Shown: positions 24,318-35,036, counted from the stretch's first letter. The stretch is 64,000 nt of DNA from Hyaloscypha bicolor E (GCF_002865645.1 NW_020194667.1:2131762-2195761); one strand, 5' to 3'. Translations and numbers: made by a program. Notes: generated by a model not told the origin, from the letters alone.

Positions 24318-25227
24318 TTAACTTGGGACATTAACACCTAACTCACTCACAGCATGCGGAGCCCACAATTCGCCTGGCCTCCCATCCCCCTTCTGACCAC
24401 CCGCTAACTCACTAACACCATACTGGTTACCTAATTCGCTCGGCTTCTTGAAATCTCTATCGTCTCTGTGGTGCAATTCCACAAGTTCGCCGTTGAGAGT
24501 GTGCTCGATCGTCTTTTTCGAACGCTTCCTCATTACGAACCAGATTAGAGCAGCAATAACAATGGTGACCACGACACCGCCCACTATACCTCCAACAAGT
24601 GGTCCCGTATTTGATTTCTTGGCGAGGGAAGAGGTCGTGTGGGTTGGAGTGCTGGTCGAGGATGTTGACGTTGACGTTGAGGTTGCAGAGCTTGATGATA
24701 CTTTCAAGCAATGAACATCAGCTCATATTCTACACTATTGCAGGGTAACATACCTGTTCCGGTGCTTATTATAGCGAGCGTGACCTCTCCACTTTGAAAT
24801 GCGTATCCAGGGGAGGCACACCCATCACTATCGGTCGTTGAAGCATATCCAATTAAACCCTTCTCGCAACAAAAGTATCCGCTGTTATCATACAGATTCC
24901 ACGATTGGTTTGCGCATTGAGGATTTTGGAGTAAGATGCCAGTGCAATTGGCTGAGGTGGGGCAACACTGAGATATACGATTAATATTGTGGCTATGGGT
25001 GAGCGATATCTGACGAGTTGACTTACATTGACATTGTATTGGCTTGGGCAAAATGAATTCTCTGGGCAGCAGGCGCGGTAAGGCGTTACTGTTGCGCCGC
25101 AGTCGACATCGTTTCCTGGGCAGGTGCCGTTTATTCGGAGAGCAAATCCTGACGTTGAGACCGACATTGAGAAAAAGTATTTTAAAAACAAGAATGAAGC
25201 AAGACGGAAAAGACCGCGGAGATACAA
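24318..25227 (-). CDS. cysteine-rich cell-surface glycoprotein with one membrane helix
   Basis: Exons (minus) 25227-25027, 24967-24754 and 24700-24318 join to 265 residues. A signal peptide (MYLRGLFRLASFLFLKYFFS) is followed by a cysteine-rich ectodomain. This contains DCGATVTPYRACCPENSFCP, CCPTSANCTG, NLYDNSGYFCCEKGLIGYA. A Ser/Thr-rich linker (SSSSATSTSTSTSSTSTPTH), the glycine/valine helix VGGIVGGVVVTIVIAALIWFVM and a basic stop-transfer RKRSKK come next. A cytosolic tail of about 65 residues ends the protein. This layout is common in unnamed fungal plasma-membrane proteins that may sense the wall; function not known. Confidence 0.82.
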
Positions 25228-25925
25228 ACTTAAGAGAAGTGAAACAAAAAACCAAGAAAGAATCGAACTTGCTCAGGTGGCTGTGTAACTCGGAGTGTAA
25301 ATACGAAGTAGTACAAGCTGGGGTCAGCGCTAGACTTTCAGCTGCTGAATCCACGCGTGTAACCTGCCACAAAGCCATTTGAAACGACCAAAGGATTTTT
25401 GGAATTGGCTCGGCCAAGACCGCAATCTCCACTTTTTTGTCGATCTCACACAGAACTACCTCGTTGCTAAGATTTAGCGGTGAGAGACCCCGAGTTTCGG
25501 GGACCTACAGGGGCACAGCCCCTAATTGATTCGCCAACACCTCACTTCGCAAGTTCCGACATCATTTCGGACCTGACTCACTTCCTTTGACAAAGTTCCT
25601 TAAACTGACAAAGGCGCGATCTGATATCTAGAAGTCGTCAGCGGTATTACCAGGTAGAGTCATGCTTGCAGATCATCCCTCTACTGAACCTGTCTTTCCT
25701 TAGTATTGGCCAAGATGTGCGGCGTAGAAATACAAAAGCCATCCTCATCTTCAACTAGTCAACCTCAAAAATCTCCCCCTCCCTCGGTAGGAACTCTGGC
25801 ATATCTCACTGATAACTAACATACCTCCCACTCAGCCACTCTCAAAACTCAATTGTATTCCCGGCGATCTCTGTCGTATCTTTCAACACTACCCAAGTCA
25901 GCTACAGCCGTTACCTTGCACTCAA
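25228..25925. other. intergenic, upstream of surface glycoprotein
   Basis: Holds the promoter of the glycoprotein gene on the minus strand; nothing else recognised. Confidence 0.35.
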
Positions 25926-26640
25926 CTAAAAAAGTGGAGAAGAAGAAGGAAATGCACTCTCCCAAGTCTCCCTCGGTATCGCCTCCGCCAACTTCGTCAT
26001 GATTGCTCCAGGATGCACAGAAAAGACAATCAACCCCACTCTCCGATTCTCCTCGACCAAAAACTCCGTCCATCTCAAAACTGCGAATTCCGACTTCCCG
26101 TGGGCACTTGCTTCCGGTCGTACGTTATACGCTGTTATGGAGCTGAGATTCACGATTGTCCTCAGAACACCAGGATAGGAGGGGAGGAGATGGAGAAAGA
26201 CTTGCGTTATGCGGTAGGTGCCAAGGAGGCTGATTTCAAAGGCCTTCCACTATGTGCCACCATCCGAGGAAGAGATAGGGGAAGGGATAGCCAAGGATCC
26301 TGCGTTTTTGATGAGGATATCTGGATTCCCGAACGAGGATGTGATTGTTCCAACAGCTTTTGAGATTGAGAAGGAGTCCAAGGGGTTGAGATGGAGGGTA
26401 GGTAGCTGTGGTGGTTTGCGGTTTGGCGCTCTCGCGGCTGCTTGGAGACTCTCATGGGTGCCCGGGGGCAAAGGCTTGACAGAGCTGAGTGCGATTTGAG
26501 ATGCACCTGCTTTGGTGAATGAGCGGGCTGTGGCCAGGCCGATGCCTCCTAATGCACCGGTGATGAAGACGGCGTGGGCGTTATTGTGGATTTGGCGGGC
26601 TTGATGAAGGGGTAGGTATCGTTGTGAATAGCCTTCGTGA
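25926..26640 (-). pseudogene. short-chain dehydrogenase/reductase, broken
   Basis: Minus-strand pieces in order: PDANFTKAIHNDTYPFIKPAK (26640-26580), a frame change, then AVFITGALGGIGLATARSFTKAG (Rossmann TGxxxGIG), GNPDILIKNAGSLA (NAG motif), a TAG stop at about 26250, WKAFEISLLGTYRITQVFL, VNLSSITAY, and ASAHGKSEFAVLRWTEFL. The catalytic YxxxK is HGKSE here: Tyr is replaced by His and the Lys position is not in register. Frameshift, stop and lost catalytic Tyr agree that it is dead. The final C-terminal segment of the family was not found. Confidence 0.8.
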
Positions 26641-27620
26641 AATTCGCATCTGGGAGGGAGGGTGTTTAGAGAATTGGTTGGTAGAGGAGGCGGTGCAGAC
26701 CATTATTGAGGGGTGTGGGACGAACACCATGTTGGCCAAGCAGTATCTCTTCGTAAGTGCAAATCTGGCACTCTTTCGTGATTCCAAATAAACACTTCCG
26801 GGCGATTGCCAGAAATCTTACTTCCATATACATTGGGCCGACGCTCGCTTCAGTACAAACAAGCTTTCGGGAATAAGTCAAAGTCTTGGCATAGCCCATC
26901 TTTGATAGAACTTTCAAGCGTTCAATGATTTCAAGCGTTCAATGAGTCGGTGAGTCTTCATTCCTTGTTTGGTGAAGTCTGATTAGAGAAATGAGAACTG
27001 TGGGGGTTGGGGGTCTATTGAATATCCGAGGGCCATTTGAGAGCACTTTTGAGGCTGTTGGCGTCGCTTGATTTGACTGTGTTATGCGGTGTTTGGTTGC
27101 ACTGCAATTTTAGCGTCTACAAGGAGGAGCAACCTTACGAAGCCCAAGGCAGGGACGCAGCTAGAAGAGAAGAAGGAACATCTTTGTTATGAAAGGATGA
27201 CTGCACACCGGAACAGAGGAAGTGAGGATTTTTGCCCCAGGGCGGTTGGCAGTGTCACAATGAAATTTCGAAAATTTCAAGCAAACGCTTTCGCTGCGTC
27301 CTAAGTGCAACTTTCCAAGCAGGCGCAGTTCGAGAACTCTCGAATTTGCAGAATGATTGGTCACTCGAGCAAGATGGAGAAGTGCCTGGTGGCTGGAGCT
27401 CTTTTGTATCGCGGCCCCCGGGAACGGCTGTGAGTTCGCTTCAGACAGACATGCTCACTCGAGCTAATCAAATAAGGTAGATCAATTATTACCGGCATTT
27501 AGGGAGAACAGCAAACTTCCAATACTTAACCTCATAGCATGCACTCTTAGTATTCAGAGATGCCAGCTGTCTATACACCCCTCCTATCCCACAATATAAT
27601 ACACCTCCTCACATCCTCAT
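26641..27620. other. intergenic, no gene recognised
   Basis: A minus-strand frame at 26666-26917 and two short plus-strand frames near 27089-27480 show no family resemblance. Confidence 0.35.
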
Positions 27621-28479
27621 TTACTTCCCACCAATCTTCCTCCCCAAACTCCTCTTCTCCGCATTTTTCGCAAACCTAACCTCCCTCTTCTTCCACGCGG
27701 TCCACCGATCCCTCGGCTTAAACGCCTTAACATTAACCCCCGCCCTCTCCGCCGCCCTTCCAATCTCCCAATTCGCCTCTCTGTACATATACCCCGGTCT
27801 CAACTTCAAATTTCTGCCCTCCTCCCCTTTCCTCTCGCCCTTCTTCTTCCTCACCTTAACCTCTTTCCTCCCACCAACCCCACTTCCTTCCAGTAGCAGA
27901 TCCGTCACAACCGGCTCCGTGGCTGTGGGCGGGACCTCCATCTTCACAGCCACCATATTCAACCTCCTCCTCCGATGAGAATTCCGCGGTAACGGTAAAA
28001 CCTGATCTCGTTTGAACACTACCCCGATGTACTGTCGTTTGCCGTGTTTCTCAGGATCTTTGTAGTACTTCACATACCCCGATTCGGTGGCGTAGATAGT
28101 GTGATCGCGGCCCATGGCGCAGTTCTCGCCGGGGAACCAGTGCGTGCCTCGTTGGCGGAAGATGATGTTGCCTGGGATCACGTATTGCTCTGTTTGTAGA
28201 TATCATCAGCGCTTGTTCACTCGAGGGAATGTTTCGACATATGTGGGCAATTGACAAACCTCCAGACTTCTTAGCACCAAGTCGTTTCCCAGGCCCGTCT
28301 TTCGCCTTGTTAACAGCTCCTTGCTGGGCGTGTGATGCGTGGCGGACGAACACCAATGGCTTCAGTGCCAGCGCGGCAAACGCTTCGTTCAGACATGCTG
28401 TGGAGGTCCCCGAGGGAGAAGAGCGTGCAATTGAGGCGAGCGCTGCTCGTAAAGGCGGCTGTAATCGTGGGAGGAGCAT
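27621..28479 (-). CDS. mitochondrial large-subunit ribosomal protein bL27m
   Basis: Exons 28479-28260 and 28189-27621 (minus) join to 262 residues. The N-terminus ([20 protein letters not shown]) is an Arg/Ser/Ala-rich mitochondrial presequence. The bL27 core is [28 protein letters not shown] then [21 protein letters not shown] and [18 protein letters not shown]. The fungal C-terminal extension is very basic, as in yeast Mrp7. It is part of the mitochondrial 54S subunit near the peptidyl-transferase centre. Start chosen because it gives the presequence; the frame extends 45 codons upstream without such character. Divergent from the uL1m gene across 149 bp. Confidence 0.93.
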
Positions 28480-28628
28480 TGTGTGTCGTTGAAGCCCGTC
28501 TTGAAATTCGTGAAGTGAGGTCGTCAAGCTCAGAAAAAGCTCCCGAGGATTGACAGGGATCTTTCGCACTAGGCGACCAGACAATTTTGTCTCGAGAACG
28601 ACATCAGGAAGCACTCAGCAACCACAAC
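28480..28628. promoter_or_regulatory. 149-bp divergent promoter gap between two mitoribosomal genes
   Basis: Separates the start codons of bL27m (minus) and uL1m (plus). So short a gap implies a shared or overlapping promoter and coordinated expression. No factor site was identified. Confidence 0.6.
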
Positions 28629-29674
28629 ATGGCCACTTCCAGGCAATGTCTCGCTCAATTGAGCAGACTATGTTTATCCTCACCTCCTCCTGGAACAAGA
28701 TTCGGACCTGCAAGGCTCCTGAGCACGACAGCAGCATGTGCTTCCCGCGGGAGTTTTGTGCCCAAGATCCTGTCGAAGAAGGAGAAAGCTGGCACTGTAT
28801 CCAAGAGCCAGAATCCGCAGAAGAATAAAAAGAAAGATGCTCCGCAGAAGAAGAGGAAGGCGAGGACCGCGTATAAGACGTATGATTTGAAGGATGCGGA
28901 GATGTTTAGCCTTTGTGATGCAATGAGGTATGTCTCTCGTCCCGTCCCCCGTCCCCTCCCCTTACTATGGATAGTCTAGTAAAGCACAATGGCTAATGGA
29001 TGGATGGGGGCAGGTATATCAGGGCCTTCGAAGTTGGAAGGTCACCCACGAGTGTCAAGTACGAAATGGCCATCAAACTCCGATCACAAAAGAACGGCCC
29101 CGTCGTCAGAAACCGATTACGGCTCCCCCATCCCGTTCGAACAGACATCCGTATCTGTGTCATCTGCCCCCCGGATTCGAAATACGCCGAGCAAGCACGC
29201 GCAGCAGGCGCCTCGTTGGTAGGAGAAGAAGACATCTTTGAAGCCGTGAAAGACGGACGGATCGAATTCGACCGCTGTATCTGCCAGACAGACTCCCTGG
29301 ACAAGATGAACAAAGCCGGACTCGGCAGGATTCTTGGTCCGCGAGGGTTGATGCCGAGTACGAAGCTGGGGACGGTGGTAAAGGATCCGGCGGCTGTGTT
29401 AAAGGATATGGTTGGGGGCGCCGAGTATAGGGAGAGGTTGGGGGTCGTGAGGATGGCGATTGGACAGTTGGGGTTTACACCTGAGGAAATGCAGAGAAAC
29501 GTTAGGGCATTCATTGAGGCGGTGAAGAAGGACATGGCGCATTTGAGCGATCGGATTAATAAGGAGTTGAGTGAGGTGGTGTTGAGCTCTACGAATGCAC
29601 CGGGGTTTCCGCTGAATGGTGAGTTTATTTCGGCGGATTCGAAGATCACGACGAGAGAGCTGTCCACGTCGTAG
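28629..29674 (+). CDS. mitochondrial large-subunit ribosomal protein uL1m
   Basis: Exons 28629-28927 and 29014-29674 join to 319 residues. A presequence (MATSRQCLAQLSRLCLSS) precedes a lysine-rich linker. The L1 domain follows: AFEVGRSPTSVKYEMAIKL, DIRICVICPPDSKYAEQARAAGA, and the signature KAGLGRILGPRGLMPSTKLGT. Ribosomal L1 forms the mobile L1 stalk. Start at 28629 was preferred over the in-frame 28587 because the presequence begins there. It is convergent with COG2, with stop codons 83 bp apart. Confidence 0.93.
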
Positions 29675-29757
29675 TGTGTACGATTGCAGATTAGATGTAG
29701 AATATCCATTTTGTCCCCTGAACTCCAACGCTATGCTACACTTTTGTTTTGGATACC

Positions 29758-30609
29758 TCATGACTTCAAATCCTTGAGCACTTTGATGGCCTCATTCTCT
29801 GCTCCGAGGTCCCTGTAAGCGCCCAATATCTTGACAAGTCTCGTCTTGCCCGACTCTCCAATAGATGCTGCCGACTTCAAAGCGGCAGTGAGATCAAGCA
29901 GAATGGTGTTTTTGACTCGCTGCATCCGCGAATCCTGAGCAACAATGAAAGGATGGTCTTTCCCAATGCTAGTGGTCAATAGCTCCACATGTCGATAATC
30001 AGTCACGAGAGTCTGGAGCTTTCTGACACTGGTCCCTCCAATAACTCCCTCGGCCGCTTCTTCGTCCTCCTCATCCTCGCTGTCCGACCATGGCTCGTCT
30101 CCTCCATTGACGGATCGGCCCAGTGAAGAAACCATGAGCCTGTCCTCGAGTTCTTCCAGTCGAGATTCAACTTCCAATAGCTTCCTGCCGAGGGCAATCT
30201 CCTTGGCAACAGCTTTCTTCTCCGTCAAAAGACCTTCTACCTCGACTTTCCTCTCTCTAACCTTCCCTCTCACATCTTCAACTCCTCTCTTGAAGCCCAA
30301 TAAGCCAACCCTTACATCTTCAACCTTCTCTTCACCGCCCTTCAGATCCGAGCCAAGACTCAGAAATTGCTCATAATTCGTGTTGACAAGATCCAGTAAT
30401 TCCTTTGACAATGCTTGAGATCTTTCTCTCAGATCAGAACGTAGATCCTCGAGTGTCTGATGGCGGTCTGAAAGTGTGGAGAGATATGTCGGTGCATCGA
30501 AGTCCGGGGCCAGGAAGTCACTTCGAGGGAGAGCTTCAGGGTACGGAAGATTGTCCTCGTCGTCAGAAGAGACGCTCCCTGAGGCTCCGCCGAAGTAGAA
30601 TTTACTCAT
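29758..30609 (-). CDS. COG2: conserved oligomeric Golgi complex subunit 2 (COG2)
   Basis: Single 283-residue exon. It starts MSKFYFGGASGSVSSDDEDN, then LPRSDFLAPDFDAPTYLSTL, the conserved N-terminal COG2 block. A long coiled-coil follows (roughly residues 45-165, rich in Leu/Glu/Lys heptads), then an acidic patch EDEEDEEAAEG. COG2 belongs to lobe A of the COG tethering complex for retrograde vesicles at the Golgi. Filamentous-fungal COG2 proteins are short like this one and keep mainly the N-terminal assembly region. Confidence 0.88.
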   Translation of the reverse strand: MSKFYFGGASGSVSSDDEDNLPYPEALPRSDFLAPDFDAPTYLSTLSDRHQTLEDLRSDLRERSQALSKELLDLVNTNYEQFLSLGSDLKGGEEKVEDVRVGLLGFKRGVEDVRGKVRERKVEVEGLLTEKKAVAKEIALGRKLLEVESRLEELEDRLMVSSLGRSVNGGDEPWSDSEDEEDEEAAEGVIGGTSVRKLQTLVTDYRHVELLTTSIGKDHPFIVAQDSRMQRVKNTILLDLTAALKSAASIGESGKTRLVKILGAYRDLGAENEAIKVLKDLKS

Positions 30610-30908
30610 TGTTGCAAGAAGACCCCCCTGCTCTACTCTGCTCTGGTCCAGCGTCCACGGTCCTCGTCTCAGGCTCCTCGTTCGGACAGCTCACGTGTAG
30701 TTTGAGACAATTATCTGGCTCGATCTCGGCCTTTACATAACCGGAGGACAAAGGTGTTCTGAGCCAAGGCGTGACTCCTCATCCAGGGTCCGCTATCTGA
30801 TGGAGATGGGGCGTGTTTGTGGCTGTGATTGGGCGGAGGAGAGGAGCAAGGCCACCAAAGCCATCCGAACTCGGCAGACGGCGCACAGTTCCTCGTTAGC
30901 GCACAACC
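30610..30908. other. COG2 upstream region / original distal hapX promoter
   Basis: Before the transposon arrived this segment was continuous with the hapX promoter, so it served both COG2 (minus) and hapX (plus). It holds a CCAAT box on the minus strand (ATTGG within TGATTGGGCGG at about 30827). Whether that box serves COG2 or hapX is open. Confidence 0.4.
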
Positions 30909-33275
30909 TACAGTACCCCCCCTGTTCATATGTTAGTTTGCCACTGGCGCCTTGGCAGCCGCTTTATCGTTGCTATGTGATTTCCTTCCGGTTGCCTAGG
31001 ACTAGAGGATATAAATAATAAGCTAAAAGCGGTAAGATTATCAAAACAATGGCGGTTGGGCCAGCTTTATTGACATCACTGCTTGCTTCCCCGCTCTACT
31101 ATTGCTATGTGGCTTCTTAAATAATGTAATAGAAGTAAAAGAGAGTATAATCGACAGTAATAACTGCGTCAATAATATAATATTCCCTCTTAATGGGTGA
31201 GCGATCTCTGAATCCCCTCAGTTATAACAGAGAAGTGTATACGGAGTAAAAATCAGGTGATTTTTGACACCTATAGAATCATCTATATAAATAGTACGTC
31301 CACAGCTCATTTTCCTACTAATTATCCATTCTATTTACCTTCAAAAATGGACTTGCAGGACATTCTCGATAATACAGTTCCTGAAACTGTCTTCCATGCG
31401 ATTGAGGAAGACGTAGAACTAGTGGATTTATCCGCTAGTTCTCCTACCTCTCCCTCTCCAACCCCTCCACCCACTCCAACCCCTCCACCCTCAACCCCTC
31501 CTGCTCAGATCTTTGATATAGAGCGCGAAATCGACTTGAATCTTGCCGTACGCCCTCATAGCGGATACTGGTCGGTGCTTACTCCATTGCACGGTCTTCC
31601 GATTATCGAAGAAGACGAGGATATTGAATCCAATAGTGGTGAAGGTCCTTCCTCTCAAGAGCCTCCTTCTCAAACGCTTACACTCCCCTTTGGGGAGATT
31701 TCCTCAGACTCTGAAGACGAAATCGAGGAGATTCCACGTCCTTTTACTCCACACGAACCTCCAGAAGAGACAGTGCTTGCCGCACGCCTTCGCCAGGTAG
31801 CACAAGACCTTGAATCGCTCGACAATCCTCTTCCCTACACTCGTGCTCCTGGTCCTCGACTCCAGGGCATTCAACGACGAAATGAGGAGTGGGCAAGGGC
31901 TAATCCTCTCGATCGCGATGACCGAATTAGGGTCGATTTGATATACAAGCTGGGGTTTACAGATAGCGAGATTGTAAAGGAGTTTAAGGAGAAGAAGTGG
32001 ACGATTCGTCAAGTTCAATATGCACGAGCACAACCACATACCCCTCGTTCTCGACGTAATTTCCGAGGCCCTGTCCTTCGTACAGAGCATCGCAAGAAGC
32101 TTGTCCGTTGGATACAGGAATCGCCATTGCACCGGCTTGTCAAATGGGAGGATATACCTGGACGTTTGGACTTGGGGATACCATACGGTGTAAAGGCTAT
32201 TAAAGCTGCGATGGATATAGAGGGGTATGGGAGGAGAGTCTCACGAATTCGTCCTCCTATTTCTGATAAGGTTCGCCGCGATCGACTCGCATTTGCTTGG
32301 GCACATATCACATGGACTTGGATTAATTGGTTTCGCTATCTTTGGAGCAATGAGACCTGGGTAACTGGAGAATTACACGGAAGGGTATGGGTTACTCGTC
32401 TTATTAGTCAGAACGAGGAGTGGCATCGCGATACGATTACACAAAGGCATAGGAAGAAGCCTGGGTGGATGGCTTGGGGATGCTTTGCTGGGATACTGAA
32501 AGGGCCACTCGTGATATGGGAGAAGGAATAGGGCACAATTAATGCCGTACGTACTTCTGATTTTGACTTGAGGCTATACTAATTAACCTAGTCATCCTAT
32601 AGGGCTCATATACTCCCAGTTATTGGGCAGTGGATGGAGCAGAACTCTCACCTGGAGTGGACGTTCATGCAAGACAACGCTCCTGCCCATAATGCTCGTC
32701 AAACGAAGGCAGCATTCGCTAATATGGGTATAATTCCACTAGCCTGGCCTGCCCTCTCACCAGATCTCAATCCTATTGAGCATGTGTGGAAGTGGATAAA
32801 GGACTGGTTGGAAAAGGAGCGTCCTTTGGCTACTAAGCAGGAGCTAAAAACAGCTGTGAGGGAGGCTTGGGAGGCAGTACCGGAGGAATTCCTCCTGAAA
32901 TTGATCAAAAGTATGCCCGATCGAATGCAGAGGGTAATTGATGCTCAGGGAGGGAATACACGGTATTAGGTGGTTGATTGACTAGCTAGAAACACTCTTT
33001 TAGCTCTCCTTTTTTGTACTGTTTTCATGCTTCACTCTCGCTTGGGTTGCGATATATATATATACACTCATTTGGGCTTCAATTATATCACTGGTTTTTA
33101 TGTGCTCTATATAGCTTCAATTTTGAATGGTCTGGCTGCAAATTGTCATTTGATTTTAGTGGGGCACCCCTATGTTCTGGATGTACTAAAGCAGCCAGAT
33201 AAATCACCCTTATTTAGCTAGTAAGATCGGCACCACCAGTGGCAAACTAACATATGAACAGGGGGGGGTACTGTA
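30909..33275 (+). mobile_element. Tc1/mariner transposon, 2363 bp plus TA duplication
   Basis: Terminal inverted repeats of about 37 bp start CAGTACCCCCC: left 30911-30947, right about 33236-33273. They match throughout except one extra G in the right homopolymer. Both sides are flanked by TA (30909-30910 and 33274-33275), the Tc1/mariner target. Near-identical ends and only a few transposase lesions suggest a recent insertion with light RIP. It carries one transposase gene in plus orientation and lies between COG2 and hapX. Confidence 0.95.
31347..32969 (+). pseudogene. Tc1/mariner transposase (DD34E), two inactivating changes
   Basis: From 31347 (MDLQDILDNTVPE) the frame has a Pro/Ser/Glu-rich N-terminus, a helix-turn-helix region (IYKLGFTDSEIVKEF) and the DDE domain. 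The second Asp is in FMQDNAPAHN and the Glu in SPDLNPIEHVW, 34 residues apart. The first catalytic Asp is Asn (LWSNETWV, codon 32349-32351). A TAG at 32529-32531 stands where the family has Trp. Both are G-to-A changes of the RIP type. A probable 45-nt intron is 32547-32591, giving GTINASSYRAHILPVI. The protein is therefore inactive even if translated. Confidence 0.88.
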
Positions 33276-33287
33276 CATAATCTGGCG

Positions 33288-33296
33288 ATCTGATAA
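33288..33296 (+). promoter_or_regulatory. SreA-type iron GATA site upstream of hapX
   Basis: ATCTGATAA matches the ATCWGATAA site bound by SreA-type iron-sensing GATA repressors, which repress hapX in iron-replete aspergilli. It stands 175 bp before the hapX start codon and 12 bp from the right TA duplication of the transposon. It lies in a small palindrome, GATCTGATAAGATC. Confidence 0.7.
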
Positions 33297-33470
33297 GATC
33301 AATCTCTGCAACCTGCTTCTCCTCCACAACCTCGCTCTGGGAATTCTGCGCCTTCACGACGACTGCTCCTCCTTCGCAGGCCGTAGATGGTGTCCCGTCA
33401 CCCAGCGTCTAGTGTGCGACGTTGATCTCGTTCTCGTTGTACGACATCTCGAATCCGCTCGATTAGCGAC

Positions 33471-35036
33471 ATGGCGTCGCCTGCGGTGTCGACCCCTTCC
33501 AGCGCAGCCTCCCCTGCAAATATTGCCCCAGCACTTCCAACTATCGCAATCAAAGCCGCAAATGCGGCGAATATGGCTAATATGGCTGCCATCGCGCCAG
33601 CATCAGGTATCGCCGCTCCTTCGCTCGTAACGACGAAGGAATGGGTCATCCCGCCGCGCCCGAAGCCTGGTCGGAAACCGGCGACAGATACACCCCCGAC
33701 GAAAAGAAAAGCACAGAATCGAGCTGCCCAGCGAGCATTCCGAGAGAGGAGGGCTGCTAGGGTTGGAGAATTGGAGGAACAGCTGGAGGAGACGAAGGAG
33801 GAGCAGCAGAAACGCGAGGCTGGCTTGAGGACGAAGATTGTGAAGCTGGAGGCGGATGTTGAGAGGTTCAGCGGCGAGGTTCAATCGTGGAGGCTACGAT
33901 GTGATACTTTGGATCGGATTGCGGAGTATGAGAGACGGGAGAAGGAGGCTGCCCTTGCTGAGTTGGCTTACCTGCGAAATGGGGCAAGGACAACGGGCAC
34001 AGATGCGGTTCCACTCCCTCCACGGCATGTTCGACAGCATGAGACCAAGGCCCCGCCACCGCAACTGTACCGGAATCTGGTAGTCCAAGTTGATGACAGT
34101 TCTTTTGGATGTGGTGGATGCACTTCTACAAGTAATTGTGCTTGTGTGGAGCAGGCTCTGGCTATCTCTACGGCCGGGTGTGGGAAGTGTACACCGGAGA
34201 CACATTGCGAATGTTTGGAGGAAACTATCAGAGCTGCAGCGGAGCTATCTGAATCAGCGGAACCCAAGAGATCACACTCGCCGTCGACGGAAAACTACGC
34301 GGACAAGCGTCAACGTCACTCAGATCCTTCTACGCCACTCGAAGTTGACTTCACGGCACAATACTCCTCCAAGCCCACCCAATCTTCCCAAGAACCACTC
34401 GTTCAGATTACCCGACCACCAGGAGAGTCCTGTGGTTTCTGTGAGGAAGGAACATATTGCATGTGCGCTGAGGCTGCGGCACAAGCAGCTTCCAATCCTC
34501 AAGATCATCAGAACCGACTAGCACCTCTTTTGAACGAAGTTACTCCACCCCCCTCAGACACGGACTTGGATGGAAATGGAATCAAGCTACCGTCACTACA
34601 GCCAAACCAGATGCATCGACCAGTCGCCACCACAGCGCCAGCCAATTCCTGCGCCAAAGGTCCTGGTACATGTCAACAATGCCAAGCTGATCCCAAGTCC
34701 GGGCTCTTCTGTCGGTCTCTCGCTGCAATCCGTGCTACCTCTGGATCAGCGGCTCCAGACGGCTGCTGCGGTGGTAATGCCAACGGAGGAGGATGCTGCA
34801 AGTCGTTGCCAACAGCTGCTCCATCCCAGCCTCCACCTAGCTTGAGCTGCGCGGATACCTACAAGACCCTCTCGACTCACAAGAACTTCGATCAAGCGAG
34901 CGAGGAACTGAACGTTTGGCTTGGGAGACTACACGCTACACCGCCTGCTCATGCTGGACGAGCGCCGATGGAAGTCGAAGCTGCGAGTGTTATGGGTGTG
35001 CTGAAGTTGTTTGATCGAAGATTCGGCCGGGGATGA
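33471..35036 (+). CDS. hapX: HapX, bZIP iron regulator of the CCAAT-binding complex
   Basis: 521 residues, one exon. Residues 53-70 (VTTKEWVIPPRPKPGRKP) are the HapX motif that contacts the CCAAT-binding complex. The bZIP basic region is 78-99 (KRKAQNRAAQRAFRERRAAR), followed by a coiled coil to about 165. Cysteine-rich regions: 214-226 (CGGCTSTSNCACV), 237-249 (CGKCTPETHCECL), 321-332 (CGFCEEGTYCMC) and 394-414 (C-x6-C-x2-C-x9-C). HapX represses iron-consuming pathways and activates siderophore genes under iron starvation; the cysteine motifs sense iron-sulfur status. All motifs are intact. The promoter holds a SreA-type site and a transposon ends 195 bp before the start codon. Confidence 0.95.
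   Translation: MASPAVSTPSSAASPANIAPALPTIAIKAANAANMANMAAIAPASGIAAPSLVTTKEWVIPPRPKPGRKPATDTPPTKRKAQNRAAQRAFRERRAARVGELEEQLEETKEEQQKREAGLRTKIVKLEADVERFSGEVQSWRLRCDTLDRIAEYERREKEAALAELAYLRNGARTTGTDAVPLPPRHVRQHETKAPPPQLYRNLVVQVDDSSFGCGGCTSTSNCACVEQALAISTAGCGKCTPETHCECLEETIRAAAELSESAEPKRSHSPSTENYADKRQRHSDPSTPLEVDFTAQYSSKPTQSSQEPLVQITRPPGESCGFCEEGTYCMCAEAAAQAASNPQDHQNRLAPLLNEVTPPPSDTDLDGNGIKLPSLQPNQMHRPVATTAPANSCAKGPGTCQQCQADPKSGLFCRSLAAIRATSGSAAPDGCCGGNANGGGCCKSLPTAAPSQPPPSLSCADTYKTLSTHKNFDQASEELNVWLGRLHATPPAHAGRAPMEVEAASVMGVLKLFDRRFGRG

Noticed and set aside
28587..28628. Upstream in-frame start of uL1m
   Set aside because: It is not an ATG-led presequence; the ATG at 28629 gives a typical mitochondrial targeting peptide.
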